Origin: Cardiobacterium valvarum
Lineage (GTDB): Bacteria; Pseudomonadota; Gammaproteobacteria; Cardiobacteriales; Cardiobacteriaceae
NCBI RefSeq assembly: GCF_900460955.1
Contig: NZ_UFUW01000001.1
Location: 1,796,738 to 1,860,737 of the forward strand
Length of the DNA stretch: 64,000 bases
Direction: 5' to 3'
In this document: piece by piece, positions 18,599-27,213 of the stretch
Layout: each line of letters begins with the position of its first letter
How positions within the stretch are numbered: position 1 is the stretch's first letter
Program-made: the position numbers and the translations under genes
The notes under the pieces: generated by a model
Database searches by the model: none
Seen by the model: only the letters and a program-made list of their open reading frames with translations
Told to the model about the DNA's origin: nothing

Positions 18599-19828
18599 AT
18601 GGCATTTAGAAAAAAACAAAAACTGTCGCAAAAAGACCTGAAACTCGTCAGCGACCTCAACGCCGCCCTGCAAGAAGAAAAACATCGCGGCCTGTGGTGG
18701 AGCGTCTTCTTCCTTGCCTCCTTCCTCACCGCTTTCGTCATATGGGCCTACAATAACGAACTCGAAGAAGTTACACGCGGCCAGGGCTCCATCATCCCCA
18801 GCAGCCGCCTGCAAGTCATCCAGAGCCTTGATCCCGGCATCCTCGCCGAACTGCATGTCAAAGAAGGCGATCAGGTCGAAGCGGGCGATGTCCTCGTCAC
18901 TATTGACGATACCCGCAGCTCTGCCGTCTTGCGCGAAAGCGAAGCCAAGGTCGTCAACCTTGAAGCCATGCTGGCGCGCTACCGCAGCGAAGCTTACGAT
19001 AAGCCGCTCAAATTCCCCGACATCGTCTCCAAAGAGCTGCGTGACCGCGAAACCAGCGCCTACAAAGCACGGCGTAAAGCGCTAGACGAAGCCGTCACCG
19101 GCCTGCAACAAAGCAAACGTATCCTTGACGAACAAATCCGCCGTACAGCCGCTATGGTCAAACGTGGCGTCTCCTCCGAAATCGAACTGCTGCGCATGCA
19201 GCGCGAATCTGCTGATCTCGCCCTGCAAATCAACGAGCGCCGCAACCAGTACAAAACCGAAGCCAACAACGAACTCGTCCGCACTGAAGCCGAACTCGCC
19301 CAGGCACGCGAAAACCTCGCCATGCATGCCGATCCGGTCGAACGCTCAAAAATCCGCTCGCCCGTGCGCGGCATCGTCAATAACGTCAAAATCACCACCG
19401 TCGGCGGCGTCATCAGCGCCGGGCAGGACATCATGGAAATCGTGCCGATGGACGACAACCTCTTGGTGCAAGCCTACATCCGCCCGCAGGACGTTGCCTT
19501 CGTCCGTCCCGGACTGCCCGCTGTCGTCAAAATCACCGCCTACGACTACGCCATCTACGGCGGCCTGGACGGCACCGTCACCCTCATCAGCCCGGATACC
19601 CTCAGCGACGAACGCCGCCGCAGCGAGCTCAACCTTGATGCCAACCAGTCCTACTACCGCGTGCTCGTTGAAACCAAAGACAGCCACCTTACCGACAAAA
19701 ATGGTAAAGAACTGCGCGTCATCCCCGGCATGGTCGCGACCGTGGACATCAAGACCGGCAAAAAAACCGTCTTCCAGTACCTCATCAAACCGATTACCCG
19801 GATGAAACAGGCATTGCAAGAACGCTGA
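18599..19828 (+). CDS. HlyD-like membrane fusion protein of the type I secretion system
   Basis: At 409 residues this protein has a short cytosolic N-terminus, one membrane anchor (about 33-50, SVFFLASFLTAFVIWAY), a lipoyl/beta domain with RGQGSIIPSSRLQVIQSLD, and a long periplasmic coiled-coil hairpin (about 110-235). The beta-barrel with IRSPVRGIVNNVKITTVGG and a C-terminal GMVATVDIKTGKKTV close the protein. It links the inner-membrane exporter with the TolC-like channel. The frame is open slightly upstream, but the ATG at 18599, seven bases after the exporter stop, fits the family start. A terminator follows directly, so the operon is aceE-aceF-tolC-like-lapB-like-hlyD-like. Confidence 0.93.
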   Translation: MAFRKKQKLSQKDLKLVSDLNAALQEEKHRGLWWSVFFLASFLTAFVIWAYNNELEEVTRGQGSIIPSSRLQVIQSLDPGILAELHVKEGDQVEAGDVLVTIDDTRSSAVLRESEAKVVNLEAMLARYRSEAYDKPLKFPDIVSKELRDRETSAYKARRKALDEAVTGLQQSKRILDEQIRRTAAMVKRGVSSEIELLRMQRESADLALQINERRNQYKTEANNELVRTEAELAQARENLAMHADPVERSKIRSPVRGIVNNVKITTVGGVISAGQDIMEIVPMDDNLLVQAYIRPQDVAFVRPGLPAVVKITAYDYAIYGGLDGTVTLISPDTLSDERRRSELNLDANQSYYRVLVETKDSHLTDKNGKELRVIPGMVATVDIKTGKKTVFQYLIKPITRMKQALQER

Positions 19829-19835
19829 TACGACA

Positions 19836-19862
19836 AGAGCCGCCCGCTTGGGCGGCTTTATC
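19836..19862 (+). terminator. Terminator after the type I secretion operon
   Basis: The stem AGCCGCCC / GGGCGGCT with loop GCTT is followed by a short T run, eight bases after the hlyD-like stop codon. Confidence 0.75.
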
Positions 19863-19910
19863 ATCGCAACACCCGCGCAGCAAACACTCACCGGGCGGCA
19901 TAAAAATCCC

Positions 19911-21908
19911 ATGAAGCGGCGTCTTTCCCTCTCCTTCCTCATCCTTATCTGCACTGCCACCGCCGCCATTACCATCGAACTTGACATTGGCAGCGGCAAA
20001 ATCGGCGGCGTACCGGTGAACAACCTGCGCCTGCGTGCCGAAAGCACAGACGGCAGCGACTGGCGCATCAGCGGCGACCTGCCCGCAACCCGCCTCGCCG
20101 GCAGCCCGCTGAAAAACACCCGCCTTGACGCCCGCCTGCGCCGTGCGCACGACACCCTCACCCTCGAAACCCTCCACTTGCGCGGCACACTTGGCCGCAC
20201 CGCGCTACACCTGCATAGTGACCGTCTCATCCTCGCGAACATCCTGCGCGGTGCACTGCACCTCCCGCCGGATAGCCGCCTCATCCTGGAGGCGGGCAAA
20301 CACCGCCTGCACACCACGCTTGCCTATGCGGATAACACTACCGCTATTGACGCCGAACTGCCGCTTGCCCTGCTCGAACCCCTGCTCAAAGCGCAGCAGC
20401 TCGGCGGTGAAATACGCCCCAGCCTCACGATCCGCCGTGACCACACGGGTTACCACACAAGCGGCAGCATCACCCTGCACGACGCCCGCTACAACAGTGC
20501 CGACAGCCTGCAAGCGGCAGAACACCTGCGCGGCAGCATCCAGCTCGACCTGCATGGCAGCGGCGATCACTGGCGGGGCGACATCGCCCTCACCCTGAGC
20601 GCAGGCGAAATCCTCCTCACCCCCTACTACTACCGGCACGAAGGCGCACCGCTTACCGTCCGTGCCCACATTGAGTACCACCCCGATCGTCTGCAAATCC
20701 GCAACCTCAACCTTGATGATGCTCGCGCCAGCGCCAGCGCCGACCTTGACTGGAACCGTCGCACAAACCGCCTCGCCGCCCTCACCCTATACCAACTCAC
20801 GGGCGACGCCGACCACCTCTACCGCCGCTACCTCAAGCCCTACCTCGGCGACGGCCTCTTTGGCGACGCTGCGCTCAAAGGCGGCCTCTACCTGCGCGGG
20901 GCTTACCGCGACGGCCGCCTGACCGACCTCGCCGCCGTCTTCCACCACATCCACATCGAAGACCAACAAGACCGTTACCAACTGCGCGACCTTGATGGCC
21001 AGACCGGCAATAACGGCAGCCCCTCGCGCCTCACCCTCGCCGGCGGCCGCTGGCGCAAACTGCCCATTGGCGCCATCCATGCCGACTACCGCTGGGACGA
21101 ACGCGGCATCACCCTCGCAAAACCGCTGCACATCCCCATCCTCGACGGCGGCATCACCGTGCACCGCCTCGAACCGCAGCGGGAAGCCTACAAAATCAGC
21201 GCCCGCATTGAGCCCATCAGCCTCAGCCAACTCGGCGCAGCGCTTGACACCATCCGCTTTCCCGGCACCCTCGGCGGTACCCTGCCGGACATCCGCCTCA
21301 ACCGCGACGGCCTGCAACTACAACAGCCGGTCAACCTCCATACCTTCGGCGGCACCATCCATATCGACCACCTGCACATCAGCCGCTTCTTCAGCGACAC
21401 CCCCTATGCCGGCTTTGCCCTGCGCCTGCGCGACCTTGACCTGCAACCGCTGACCCAGGCTTTCGGTATCGGTGAAATCGAAGGACGCATTGAAGGCGAA
21501 GCAACGGACGTCATCCTCACCAACTGGAAACCGCAGCACTTCCGCGCCGCGCTGCATACGGCGAATCACAACCCGGGGCACCGCCGCATCAGCCACGAAG
21601 CGGTGGCCTACTTGGCCCGCGCCGGTGGCGGCAACGTCATGCTCAACCAGTTTATCCGCGTTCTGAACCGCTTCCCCTACGACCGCCTCGGCTTCACCGC
21701 CCATCTTGAAAACGGCGTGCTGACCCTGGACGGCATCGCCCCTGCAAAAGACGGCAGCGACGGCTACTACCTTGTGAAAGGACGCGGCGTGCCACACCTC
21801 GACATCATCGGCCACACCCGCGAAATCGATTGGCAGGAACTGCTCAACCGCCTGAAAAGTGCGGGCGACAGCGAAGGCGCGCAAGTGGAAAGCAAGCTGG
21901 GGCGATAA
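19911..21908 (+). CDS. YdbH/AsmA-like envelope protein
   Basis: The 665-residue protein has an N-terminal hydrophobic anchor and is otherwise made of repetitive beta-strand-rich stretches typical of the AsmA-like superfamily. The C-terminal region contains TFGGTIHIDHLHISRFF, GIGEIEGRIEGEATDV and HRRISHEAVAYLARAGGGN, which I recognise from YdbH-like proteins. The domain was formerly named dicarboxylate transport. YdbH in Escherichia coli is one of the bridge-like proteins proposed to carry phospholipids between the membranes. This protein is shorter than YdbH, so it may be a distinct branch. It starts in the terminator spacer of the previous operon and ends at the 35-bp repeat array. Confidence 0.65.
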   Translation: MKRRLSLSFLILICTATAAITIELDIGSGKIGGVPVNNLRLRAESTDGSDWRISGDLPATRLAGSPLKNTRLDARLRRAHDTLTLETLHLRGTLGRTALHLHSDRLILANILRGALHLPPDSRLILEAGKHRLHTTLAYADNTTAIDAELPLALLEPLLKAQQLGGEIRPSLTIRRDHTGYHTSGSITLHDARYNSADSLQAAEHLRGSIQLDLHGSGDHWRGDIALTLSAGEILLTPYYYRHEGAPLTVRAHIEYHPDRLQIRNLNLDDARASASADLDWNRRTNRLAALTLYQLTGDADHLYRRYLKPYLGDGLFGDAALKGGLYLRGAYRDGRLTDLAAVFHHIHIEDQQDRYQLRDLDGQTGNNGSPSRLTLAGGRWRKLPIGAIHADYRWDERGITLAKPLHIPILDGGITVHRLEPQREAYKISARIEPISLSQLGAALDTIRFPGTLGGTLPDIRLNRDGLQLQQPVNLHTFGGTIHIDHLHISRFFSDTPYAGFALRLRDLDLQPLTQAFGIGEIEGRIEGEATDVILTNWKPQHFRAALHTANHNPGHRRISHEAVAYLARAGGGNVMLNQFIRVLNRFPYDRLGFTAHLENGVLTLDGIAPAKDGSDGYYLVKGRGVPHLDIIGHTREIDWQELLNRLKSAGDSEGAQVESKLGR

Positions 21909-21931
21909 CCTTTAATTACCTGCCCACAAAA

Positions 21932-22206
21932 CCCTGGTCTTATCCCGCTTGGCCGCTATTCAGGAGCCCAGTGTTTATTCCGCTTGGCGGCGGTTCGGGA
22001 ATCCAGCATTTATCCCGCTTGGCAGCGATTCAGGAGCCCAGTGTTTATCCCGCTTGGCGGTGGTTTGAGAACCCAGCGTTTATCCTGCTTGGCGGCGATT
22101 CAGGAGCCCTGTGTTTATCCCGCCTGGTAGCGGTTCGGAAGTCCAGTATTCATCCCGCTTGGCCGCGATTCAGGAACCCAGTGTTTATCCCGCTTGGCGG
22201 CTGCGC
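21932..22206. repeat. Eight-copy 35-bp tandem repeat array
   Basis: Eight units start at 21941, 21976, 22011, 22046, 22081, 22116, 22151 and 22186, exactly 35 bases apart. Each carries TATCCCGCTTGG and most continue GCGGCGATTCAGGAGCCC. The array fills the space between the YdbH-like stop and the mnmE stop (convergent genes). The unit shares about 24 bases with the 25-bp repeat at 38 kb and differs by an extra ten or so bases. Confidence 0.9.
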
Positions 22207-22213
22207 GAAGGGT

Positions 22214-23557
22214 TTATTTACCGATGCAGAAGGTGGAGAAGATGTGGCCGAGCAGATCGTCACTGCTGGTTGCACCGGTGATGCTGCCGAGGGCGTCGTG
22301 GGCGAGGCGCAGGTCTTCCGCCAGTAGTTCGCCGTTGCGGGCACCATGCAGTTGGGCAAGGGCGTCGCGGTGGTGTTGCGCGGCCTGTTTGAGGGCGCGC
22401 AGGTGGCGTTCGCGCGCGATGTAGGGGGTTTCTTCGCGTTCGTCACGACCGACAGCGGCGGCAATGGCGTGGCGCAGGGCGTCAATACCGTCGCCGGTTT
22501 TTGCCGACAGCCACAGGCCTTCGCGGTAGTTTGCCTGGATGTCCGCCGGGGTTTGGTCGGCCTTGTTGTAGGCGAGCAGGCGTGGGGTGGTAGCGGTTTC
22601 CGACGGCAGGTCAGCGGCAGGGTCGTCGCTGTCCGCGAGGGTGCTGCCATCCACCAGCAGCAGGATGAGGTCGGCACTGGCAAGCGCCTGTTTGGTGCGG
22701 CGGATGCCCTCTTGTTCGATGTGGTCGGTGGCATCGCGCAGGCCGGCGGTGTCGAGGATGTTGACCGGGACGCCGGCGATGTTGAGGGTTTCGCGCACGA
22801 TGTCGCGGGTGGTGCCTGCCTGGGCGGTGACGATGGCGCGCTCTTCACCGATGAGGGCGTTAAGTAGGCTGGATTTGCCGGCATTCGGTTTGCCGGCAAT
22901 GACGAGGTTGATACCGTCGTTCATCAGGCGGCCCTGGGCGCTTTGTGCAAGCAGGCGGGTGAGGCGTTCGCCCCAGCGGTACAGGCGCGTTTCGAGGTCG
23001 CCTTCGCTGAGGTAGTCGTTTTCTTCTTCGGGGAAGTCCAGCGCGGCTTCGATGTAGGCGCGCAGAGCGAGCAGTTCGGCGGCAAGCGCGTTCACTTCCT
23101 GGGAGAAGGCGCCTTGTAGTGAGCGTGTAGCAGCTTTGACGGCGGCGGCGGTGCGGGCGTTGATGAGGTCGGCGATAGCTTCGGCCTGGGCAAGGTCGAT
23201 TTTGCCGTTCTGGTAGGCGCGACGGCTGTATTCGCCGGGTTCGGCCAGGCGGGCACCGGCGTTCAAGACGGCGGCGAGGACGGTTTGGCTGACGGCGATG
23301 CCACCGTGGCCGTGGATTTCGAGGGTGTCTTCGCCGGTGTAGGAATGGGGCGCGGGGAAGTAGAGTAGCAGGCCCTGGTCGATGAGGCTGCCGTCCGCGT
23401 CGTGTAATGCGGCGAGGGTGGCGTGGCGCGGCACCGGGGTTTTGCCGCTAAGGCGGGTGCCGATGGCGAGGGCGTCGTGGCCGCTGATGCGGATTATGGC
23501 AACGCCGCCCGTTCCGGGCGGCGTTGCGAGAGCGGCTATAGTGTCGTGTGCCGTCAT
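22214..23557 (-). CDS. mnmE: tRNA modification GTPase MnmE
   Basis: At 447 residues this is full length. The N-terminal tetrahydrofolate-binding domain begins TIAALATPPGTGGVAIIRIS. The helical domain is interrupted by a G domain with GKPNAGKSS (G1), a TTRD switch (G2), DTAG (G3) and NKAD (G4). The protein ends in the conserved CIGK tail that carries the catalytic cysteine. With MnmG it installs the 5-carboxymethylaminomethyl group on wobble uridine of certain tRNAs. Its ATG overlaps the yidC stop by four bases (ATGA), so it is translationally coupled and last in the rpmH operon. Confidence 0.97.
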   Translation of the reverse strand: MTAHDTIAALATPPGTGGVAIIRISGHDALAIGTRLSGKTPVPRHATLAALHDADGSLIDQGLLLYFPAPHSYTGEDTLEIHGHGGIAVSQTVLAAVLNAGARLAEPGEYSRRAYQNGKIDLAQAEAIADLINARTAAAVKAATRSLQGAFSQEVNALAAELLALRAYIEAALDFPEEENDYLSEGDLETRLYRWGERLTRLLAQSAQGRLMNDGINLVIAGKPNAGKSSLLNALIGEERAIVTAQAGTTRDIVRETLNIAGVPVNILDTAGLRDATDHIEQEGIRRTKQALASADLILLLVDGSTLADSDDPAADLPSETATTPRLLAYNKADQTPADIQANYREGLWLSAKTGDGIDALRHAIAAAVGRDEREETPYIARERHLRALKQAAQHHRDALAQLHGARNGELLAEDLRLAHDALGSITGATSSDDLLGHIFSTFCIGK

Positions 23558-25236
23558 TTTTTGTTGTGTTTTTTGCCGTGGGCGTCGTGCGGCGGGTGCT
23601 TACGGTCGCCGTAGCGTTTGTTCATGATGTATTGCTGAACGATGCCAAAGGCGTTACTGACGGTCCAGTAAAGGACAAGGCCGGACGGGAACCACATGAA
23701 CATGAAGCCGAAGACGAGCGGCAACATCATCATGACTTTGGCCTGGGTCGGGTCGGGCGGCGGCGGGTTGAGTTTTTGTTGCAGGAACATCAGCGCGGCG
23801 TTGATGATCGGCAGGATGAAGTAGGGATCCATCGCCGAGAGGTCGTGTATCCAGCCGAGCCACGGCGCATGGCGCAGTTCGACGGATTCGATGAGTACCC
23901 AGTAGAAGGCGATGAAGAAGGGGATTTGCAGCAGCATCGGCAGGCAGCCGCTGGCCGGATTCACTTTTTCGTCTTTGTAGAGTTTCATCATCGCCATGCT
24001 CGCGGCCTGACGATCATCGCCGTATTGTTCTTTGATGCGCTGCATTTCCGGCCCCAAGCGGCGCATTTTCGCCATGGATTTGTAGGCCCAGGCGGACGGG
24101 GTAAAGAAGAGCACTTTGATGAGCAGGGTCATGAGGATGAGTGCCCAGCCCCAGTTGCCGACGATGCCATGGATGAAGTGCAGGACGTAGTACATCGGCT
24201 GGCCGATCATGAAGAGGAAGCCGTAATCAACGGTTTTATCGAGGTTGGGGGCGACGGCTTTGAGGTCTTTCTGGATTTTCGGACCGATGTAGATGGTGTT
24301 GGTGAAGCGGGCGCTTTGGCCTGCGGCGATTTGTTGCACGCCGCTGGTCACGCCGATGAAGTGATCACCGCTGGTGGCGTTGGTGTTGGTGTAAAACTCC
24401 TGCGTTTGTCCTTGCGGCGGGACGATGGCGCCAACGAAGTAGTGCTGGATCATCGCTACCCAGCCGTTTTCGGTTTTGGTGTTGAATTGGGTGCCCAGTT
24501 TGATTTTTTCGTAGGGGTCGCTGTCATAGGACACAACGCCGCCGGTGTAGGTGCCGACTTGCCCCATGCCGCCGGATGGCAACGGTTGGCCGAATACCCA
24601 TTGTTGGTAAGCGTTGCCTGACCAGGTTTTGTCGCTGTCGTTCTGGACTTTTTGTTCGAGGGTAAAGTCGTAGGCACCGCGTTTGAAGGTGTAGGTTTTG
24701 GTGACGGTGATGCCGTTTTCTTGCCAGGTAAGCGGCACGCTCAGGCTATCCTGCCCGTCGGCCAGGGTGTATTCACTGGCGGGCGCCGTAAAAATAGCGT
24801 GATGGGTTGGTGCTTTGTCGCCATTACCTGAGGTCAGGCCGCTTTGCAGCAGGAAGCGTGCCGGGTTGTCGGGATGGAGCAGGGCCAGCGGCTGATCGCT
24901 ATTTTTGTTCGCGGCGTAGCGCAGCAGATCGGCATGGACGATGGTGCCGCCCTTGCTGGTGATTTGCAGGGTAAATACGTCAGTTTTGACACGGATGGTG
25001 GCACCGGTTTCTGCGTTCGTCACCGGGATGTCACTACTGGCGGCGGTGGCCGGGATGTCGCTGCCAGCCGTTGCCTGAGGCACATCCGCTCCGGTATTGC
25101 TCGGGGTAACGGCCGCAGGGGTCACCGCAGTCTGCGGTGGCGCGGGCGGCAGATTGGCAATTTGCCATTTTTGCCACAGCATAAACGCCAGGATAGCGGC
25201 GCTTATGTAAAGAAGTAATTTAGGGTTATTTTTCAT
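23554..25236 (-). CDS. yidC: Membrane protein insertase YidC
   Basis: This 560-residue insertase has an N-terminal membrane anchor (LLYISAAILAFMLW), an Ala/Thr/Pro-rich linker and the large periplasmic P1 domain. The conserved insertase core is marked by NWGWALILMTLLIKVLFF, a lysine/arginine-rich cytoplasmic hairpin (MAKMRRLGPEMQRIKEQYGD), GCLPMLLQIPFFIAFYWVL and MWFPSGLVLYW. It inserts and folds inner-membrane proteins alone or with SecYEG. The start overlaps the yidD stop by 11 bases, in line with the usual tight cluster. Confidence 0.97.
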   Translation of the reverse strand: MKNNPKLLLYISAAILAFMLWQKWQIANLPPAPPQTAVTPAAVTPSNTGADVPQATAGSDIPATAASSDIPVTNAETGATIRVKTDVFTLQITSKGGTIVHADLLRYAANKNSDQPLALLHPDNPARFLLQSGLTSGNGDKAPTHHAIFTAPASEYTLADGQDSLSVPLTWQENGITVTKTYTFKRGAYDFTLEQKVQNDSDKTWSGNAYQQWVFGQPLPSGGMGQVGTYTGGVVSYDSDPYEKIKLGTQFNTKTENGWVAMIQHYFVGAIVPPQGQTQEFYTNTNATSGDHFIGVTSGVQQIAAGQSARFTNTIYIGPKIQKDLKAVAPNLDKTVDYGFLFMIGQPMYYVLHFIHGIVGNWGWALILMTLLIKVLFFTPSAWAYKSMAKMRRLGPEMQRIKEQYGDDRQAASMAMMKLYKDEKVNPASGCLPMLLQIPFFIAFYWVLIESVELRHAPWLGWIHDLSAMDPYFILPIINAALMFLQQKLNPPPPDPTQAKVMMMLPLVFGFMFMWFPSGLVLYWTVSNAFGIVQQYIMNKRYGDRKHPPHDAHGKKHNKK

Positions 25237-25462
25237 GCTTCACCAAGAATGTGTCAGGTACGGGGTCATAACCGCCTTTGCACCACGGACCGCAACGCAG
25301 GATGCGCCAAAGGGTCAGTAATGTGCCGCGCCATACGCCGTGTTTTGCAATGGCTTCTTCTCCGTAGTGTGAGCAGGTCGGCTCGAAGCGGCATTGTTGC
25401 CCGATGAAGGGGCTGAGAGTGCGGCGGTAGAGGCGGATGAGAGCGATAAGCAGCCGTTTCAT
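25226..25462 (-). CDS. yidD: Membrane protein insertion efficiency factor YidD
   Basis: This 78-residue protein has the family signature: an N-terminal amphipathic helix (LLIALIRLYRRTLSPFIG), then QQCRFEPTCSHYGEEAI and LWRILRCGPWCKGGYDPV with conserved cysteines. It assists YidC-dependent insertion at the inner membrane. It overlaps rnpA by four bases and yidC by 11, so all three are coupled. Confidence 0.95.
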   Translation of the reverse strand: MKRLLIALIRLYRRTLSPFIGQQCRFEPTCSHYGEEAIAKHGVWRGTLLTLWRILRCGPWCKGGYDPVPDTFLVKHEK

Positions 25463-25809
25463 GGAATGATCCGCTGAAAGTGACGGTGTAATGTGCGAAA
25501 TAAGGCGACGTTGTCGGTATCCTGCGCTGCCGCCCGCGCGATGACGACGATATCCAGCGCAGCCTCTTCACGTTGCGGTAGTTGGCGAAAAGCCTCCCGC
25601 ACTAGCCGTTTGACGCGGTTGCGTTCGTGGGCGCGGCGGATCTGCCGCTTGGCGACGACCAGTCCGAGGCGGGCCGGCTCGCCCTGTAAACGAGAACGCC
25701 CCAAAACGGTAAAACAGCGGTCGCTGCTTTTACGTTCGGGGGCTTGAAAAACGTGGTCGTATTCGCGGCGCTGTGTCAGCCTTGCCGTGTGGGGAAAAGA
25801 TGCGTTCAC
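25459..25809 (-). CDS. rnpA: Ribonuclease P protein component
   Basis: The 116-residue basic protein has the RnpA signature RRAHERNRVKRLVREAFR near the middle and the N-terminal LTQRREYDHVF. It is the protein subunit that, with the RNase P RNA, matures the 5-prime ends of tRNAs. The first codon appears to be GTG, 19 bases after the rpmH stop, without a strong Shine-Dalgarno site. Linkage to rpmH is nearly universal in bacteria. Confidence 0.94.
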   Translation of the reverse strand: MNASFPHTARLTQRREYDHVFQAPERKSSDRCFTVLGRSRLQGEPARLGLVVAKRQIRRAHERNRVKRLVREAFRQLPQREEAALDIVVIARAAAQDTDNVALFRTLHRHFQRIIP

Positions 25810-25828
25810 GGCGCGACGACCCGCGTCA

Positions 25829-25966
25829 TCAGACGGTCAAACGATGGCGTCCTTTGGCACGACGGCGGCTCAGGATTTTACGACCGTTTTTGGTAGCCAT
25901 ACGGGCACGGAAACCGTGCGTACGCTTGCGGGAAATATTGCTCGGTTGGAACGTTCTTTTTGACAT
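25829..25966 (-). CDS. rpmH: 50S ribosomal protein L34
   Basis: This 45-residue, very basic protein starts [19 protein letters not shown] and ends GRHRLTV, a near-perfect L34. It contains [21 protein letters not shown]34 belongs to the large ribosomal subunit. A GGAGTT-like site precedes the ATG, and a strong promoter lies about 40 bases upstream. It is first in the rpmH-rnpA-yidD-yidC-mnmE operon. Confidence 0.97.
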   Translation of the reverse strand: MSKRTFQPSNISRKRTHGFRARMATKNGRKILSRRRAKGRHRLTV

Positions 25967-26002
25967 TTCGGTAACTCCATCGGGGAAAATTCAAAGCGCG
26001 CA

Positions 26003-26031
26003 ATCATACGGACGCCCCTATATAAAGTCAA
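26003..26031 (-). promoter_or_regulatory. Sigma-70 promoter of the rpmH operon
   Basis: Read on the minus strand, TTGACT and TATGAT are separated by exactly 17 bases. It drives rpmH and the genes behind it. I looked for DnaA boxes here and saw none. Confidence 0.8.
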
Positions 26032-26100
26032 CGGCAGGGCTACCGCGCACGGTCGGATTACGTTACATTACCACTTCCTCACAAACCACCGCCAAAACCC

Positions 26101-27210
26101 ATGCGCAAACTTTCTTACCTCGTCATGATGCTGCTTGCTGTCACCGCTCGCGCCGAAGAACGCAACCTATGGAAACAACTCTTTACCCCCAAGGAAGGCG
26201 TGATTCTGGAAACCCCGGAAGTCACCATCGAAAAGCCGAAAGAACCGCTGGTCGAACGCCTACCTGAACACATCCTGAACGGCAATGACCGCTTCCTCAC
26301 CCTCAATATCGAAAACGACAAATTCGGCAGCGGCTACGACCGCGACTACACCAACGGCCTGCGTATCACCTGGTTTAACGTTGGTGCCGGGCAGCCCTTC
26401 TATGCCGACTGGATTGACCGCCTCGTACCGACTTTCGACGCCAACAAAACCACCAGCACCTATCTCTCCTTCGGCCACAATCTCTACACCCCCAGCGACA
26501 TTGACCGCAGCACCCTTGACGTGCGCGACCGTCCCTACGCCGCTTTCCTCTATGGCTCGGCAGGCATCAGCACCATCACCGACCGCCACATGGACGATGT
26601 CGAACTCACCCTCGGCTGGATCGGCCCTTCCGCACAAGGCGAATTTATCCAGGACAAATTCCACCGTCTCATTCACGCCGACTACCAGCCGCACGGCTGG
26701 AAGTACCAACTGCGCGACGAGCCCGGCATCATCCTCTCTTGGGAACGCTCCTGGCCGGGCTGGTACACCGCCGATATTGGCAAAAATCTGCACGCCCGCT
26801 TCGCCCCGCATGGCGGCGTAACCCTCGGCAACGTCTATACCTACGCCAACGCCGGTTTCACCATTGACCTCACCCCGACCAACCTGCGCTGGCAGACCCA
26901 GCCGGTGCGCGTCCGTCCCGCCATTCCTGGCAGCGGCTACTTCGAATATACCGATGGCCACGGCTGGATGACCTACCTCGGCTACGATGCCCGCCTTATG
27001 GCGCACAACATCTTCCTCGATGGCAACACCTGGAAAGACAGCCATCACGTCAAACGCCGCCCCTTCGTGCACGACCTTGCCCTCGGCGCCGCCTACAACC
27101 ACAAAAACTTCCGCATCAGCTACACCGTCAACTGGCGCAGTCGCGAATTCAAAAGCCCACTGGCAAAAAGCTCCAGCTTCGGCGCGATCTCCGTCGGCTA
27201 CCGCTTCTGA
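26101..27210 (+). CDS. Lipid A deacylase, LpxR family
   Basis: The 369-residue protein has a short signal peptide ending near AEE. The outer-membrane barrel domain begins FLTLNIENDKFGSGYDRDYT with NGLRITW directly after. The N-D and D-R-x-Y-T-N-G motifs are the hallmark of LpxR (DUF2219). DRPYAAFLYG and a C-terminal SVGYRF with a terminal phenylalanine complete the barrel. LpxR removes the 3-prime acyloxyacyl chain of lipid A at the outer surface and can dampen TLR4 recognition. A secreted protein gene starts three bases after its stop codon. Confidence 0.85.
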   Translation: MRKLSYLVMMLLAVTARAEERNLWKQLFTPKEGVILETPEVTIEKPKEPLVERLPEHILNGNDRFLTLNIENDKFGSGYDRDYTNGLRITWFNVGAGQPFYADWIDRLVPTFDANKTTSTYLSFGHNLYTPSDIDRSTLDVRDRPYAAFLYGSAGISTITDRHMDDVELTLGWIGPSAQGEFIQDKFHRLIHADYQPHGWKYQLRDEPGIILSWERSWPGWYTADIGKNLHARFAPHGGVTLGNVYTYANAGFTIDLTPTNLRWQTQPVRVRPAIPGSGYFEYTDGHGWMTYLGYDARLMAHNIFLDGNTWKDSHHVKRRPFVHDLALGAAYNHKNFRISYTVNWRSREFKSPLAKSSSFGAISVGYRF

Positions 27211-27213
27211 ACC

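Noticed and set aside
23548..24621. 357-residue plus-strand open frame
   Set aside because: Antisense to yidC; no start signal or family motif.
25967..26100. Replication origin upstream of rpmH
   Set aside because: No DnaA boxes or A+T-rich unwinding element; dnaA is not adjacent. Only a sigma-70 promoter is visible.
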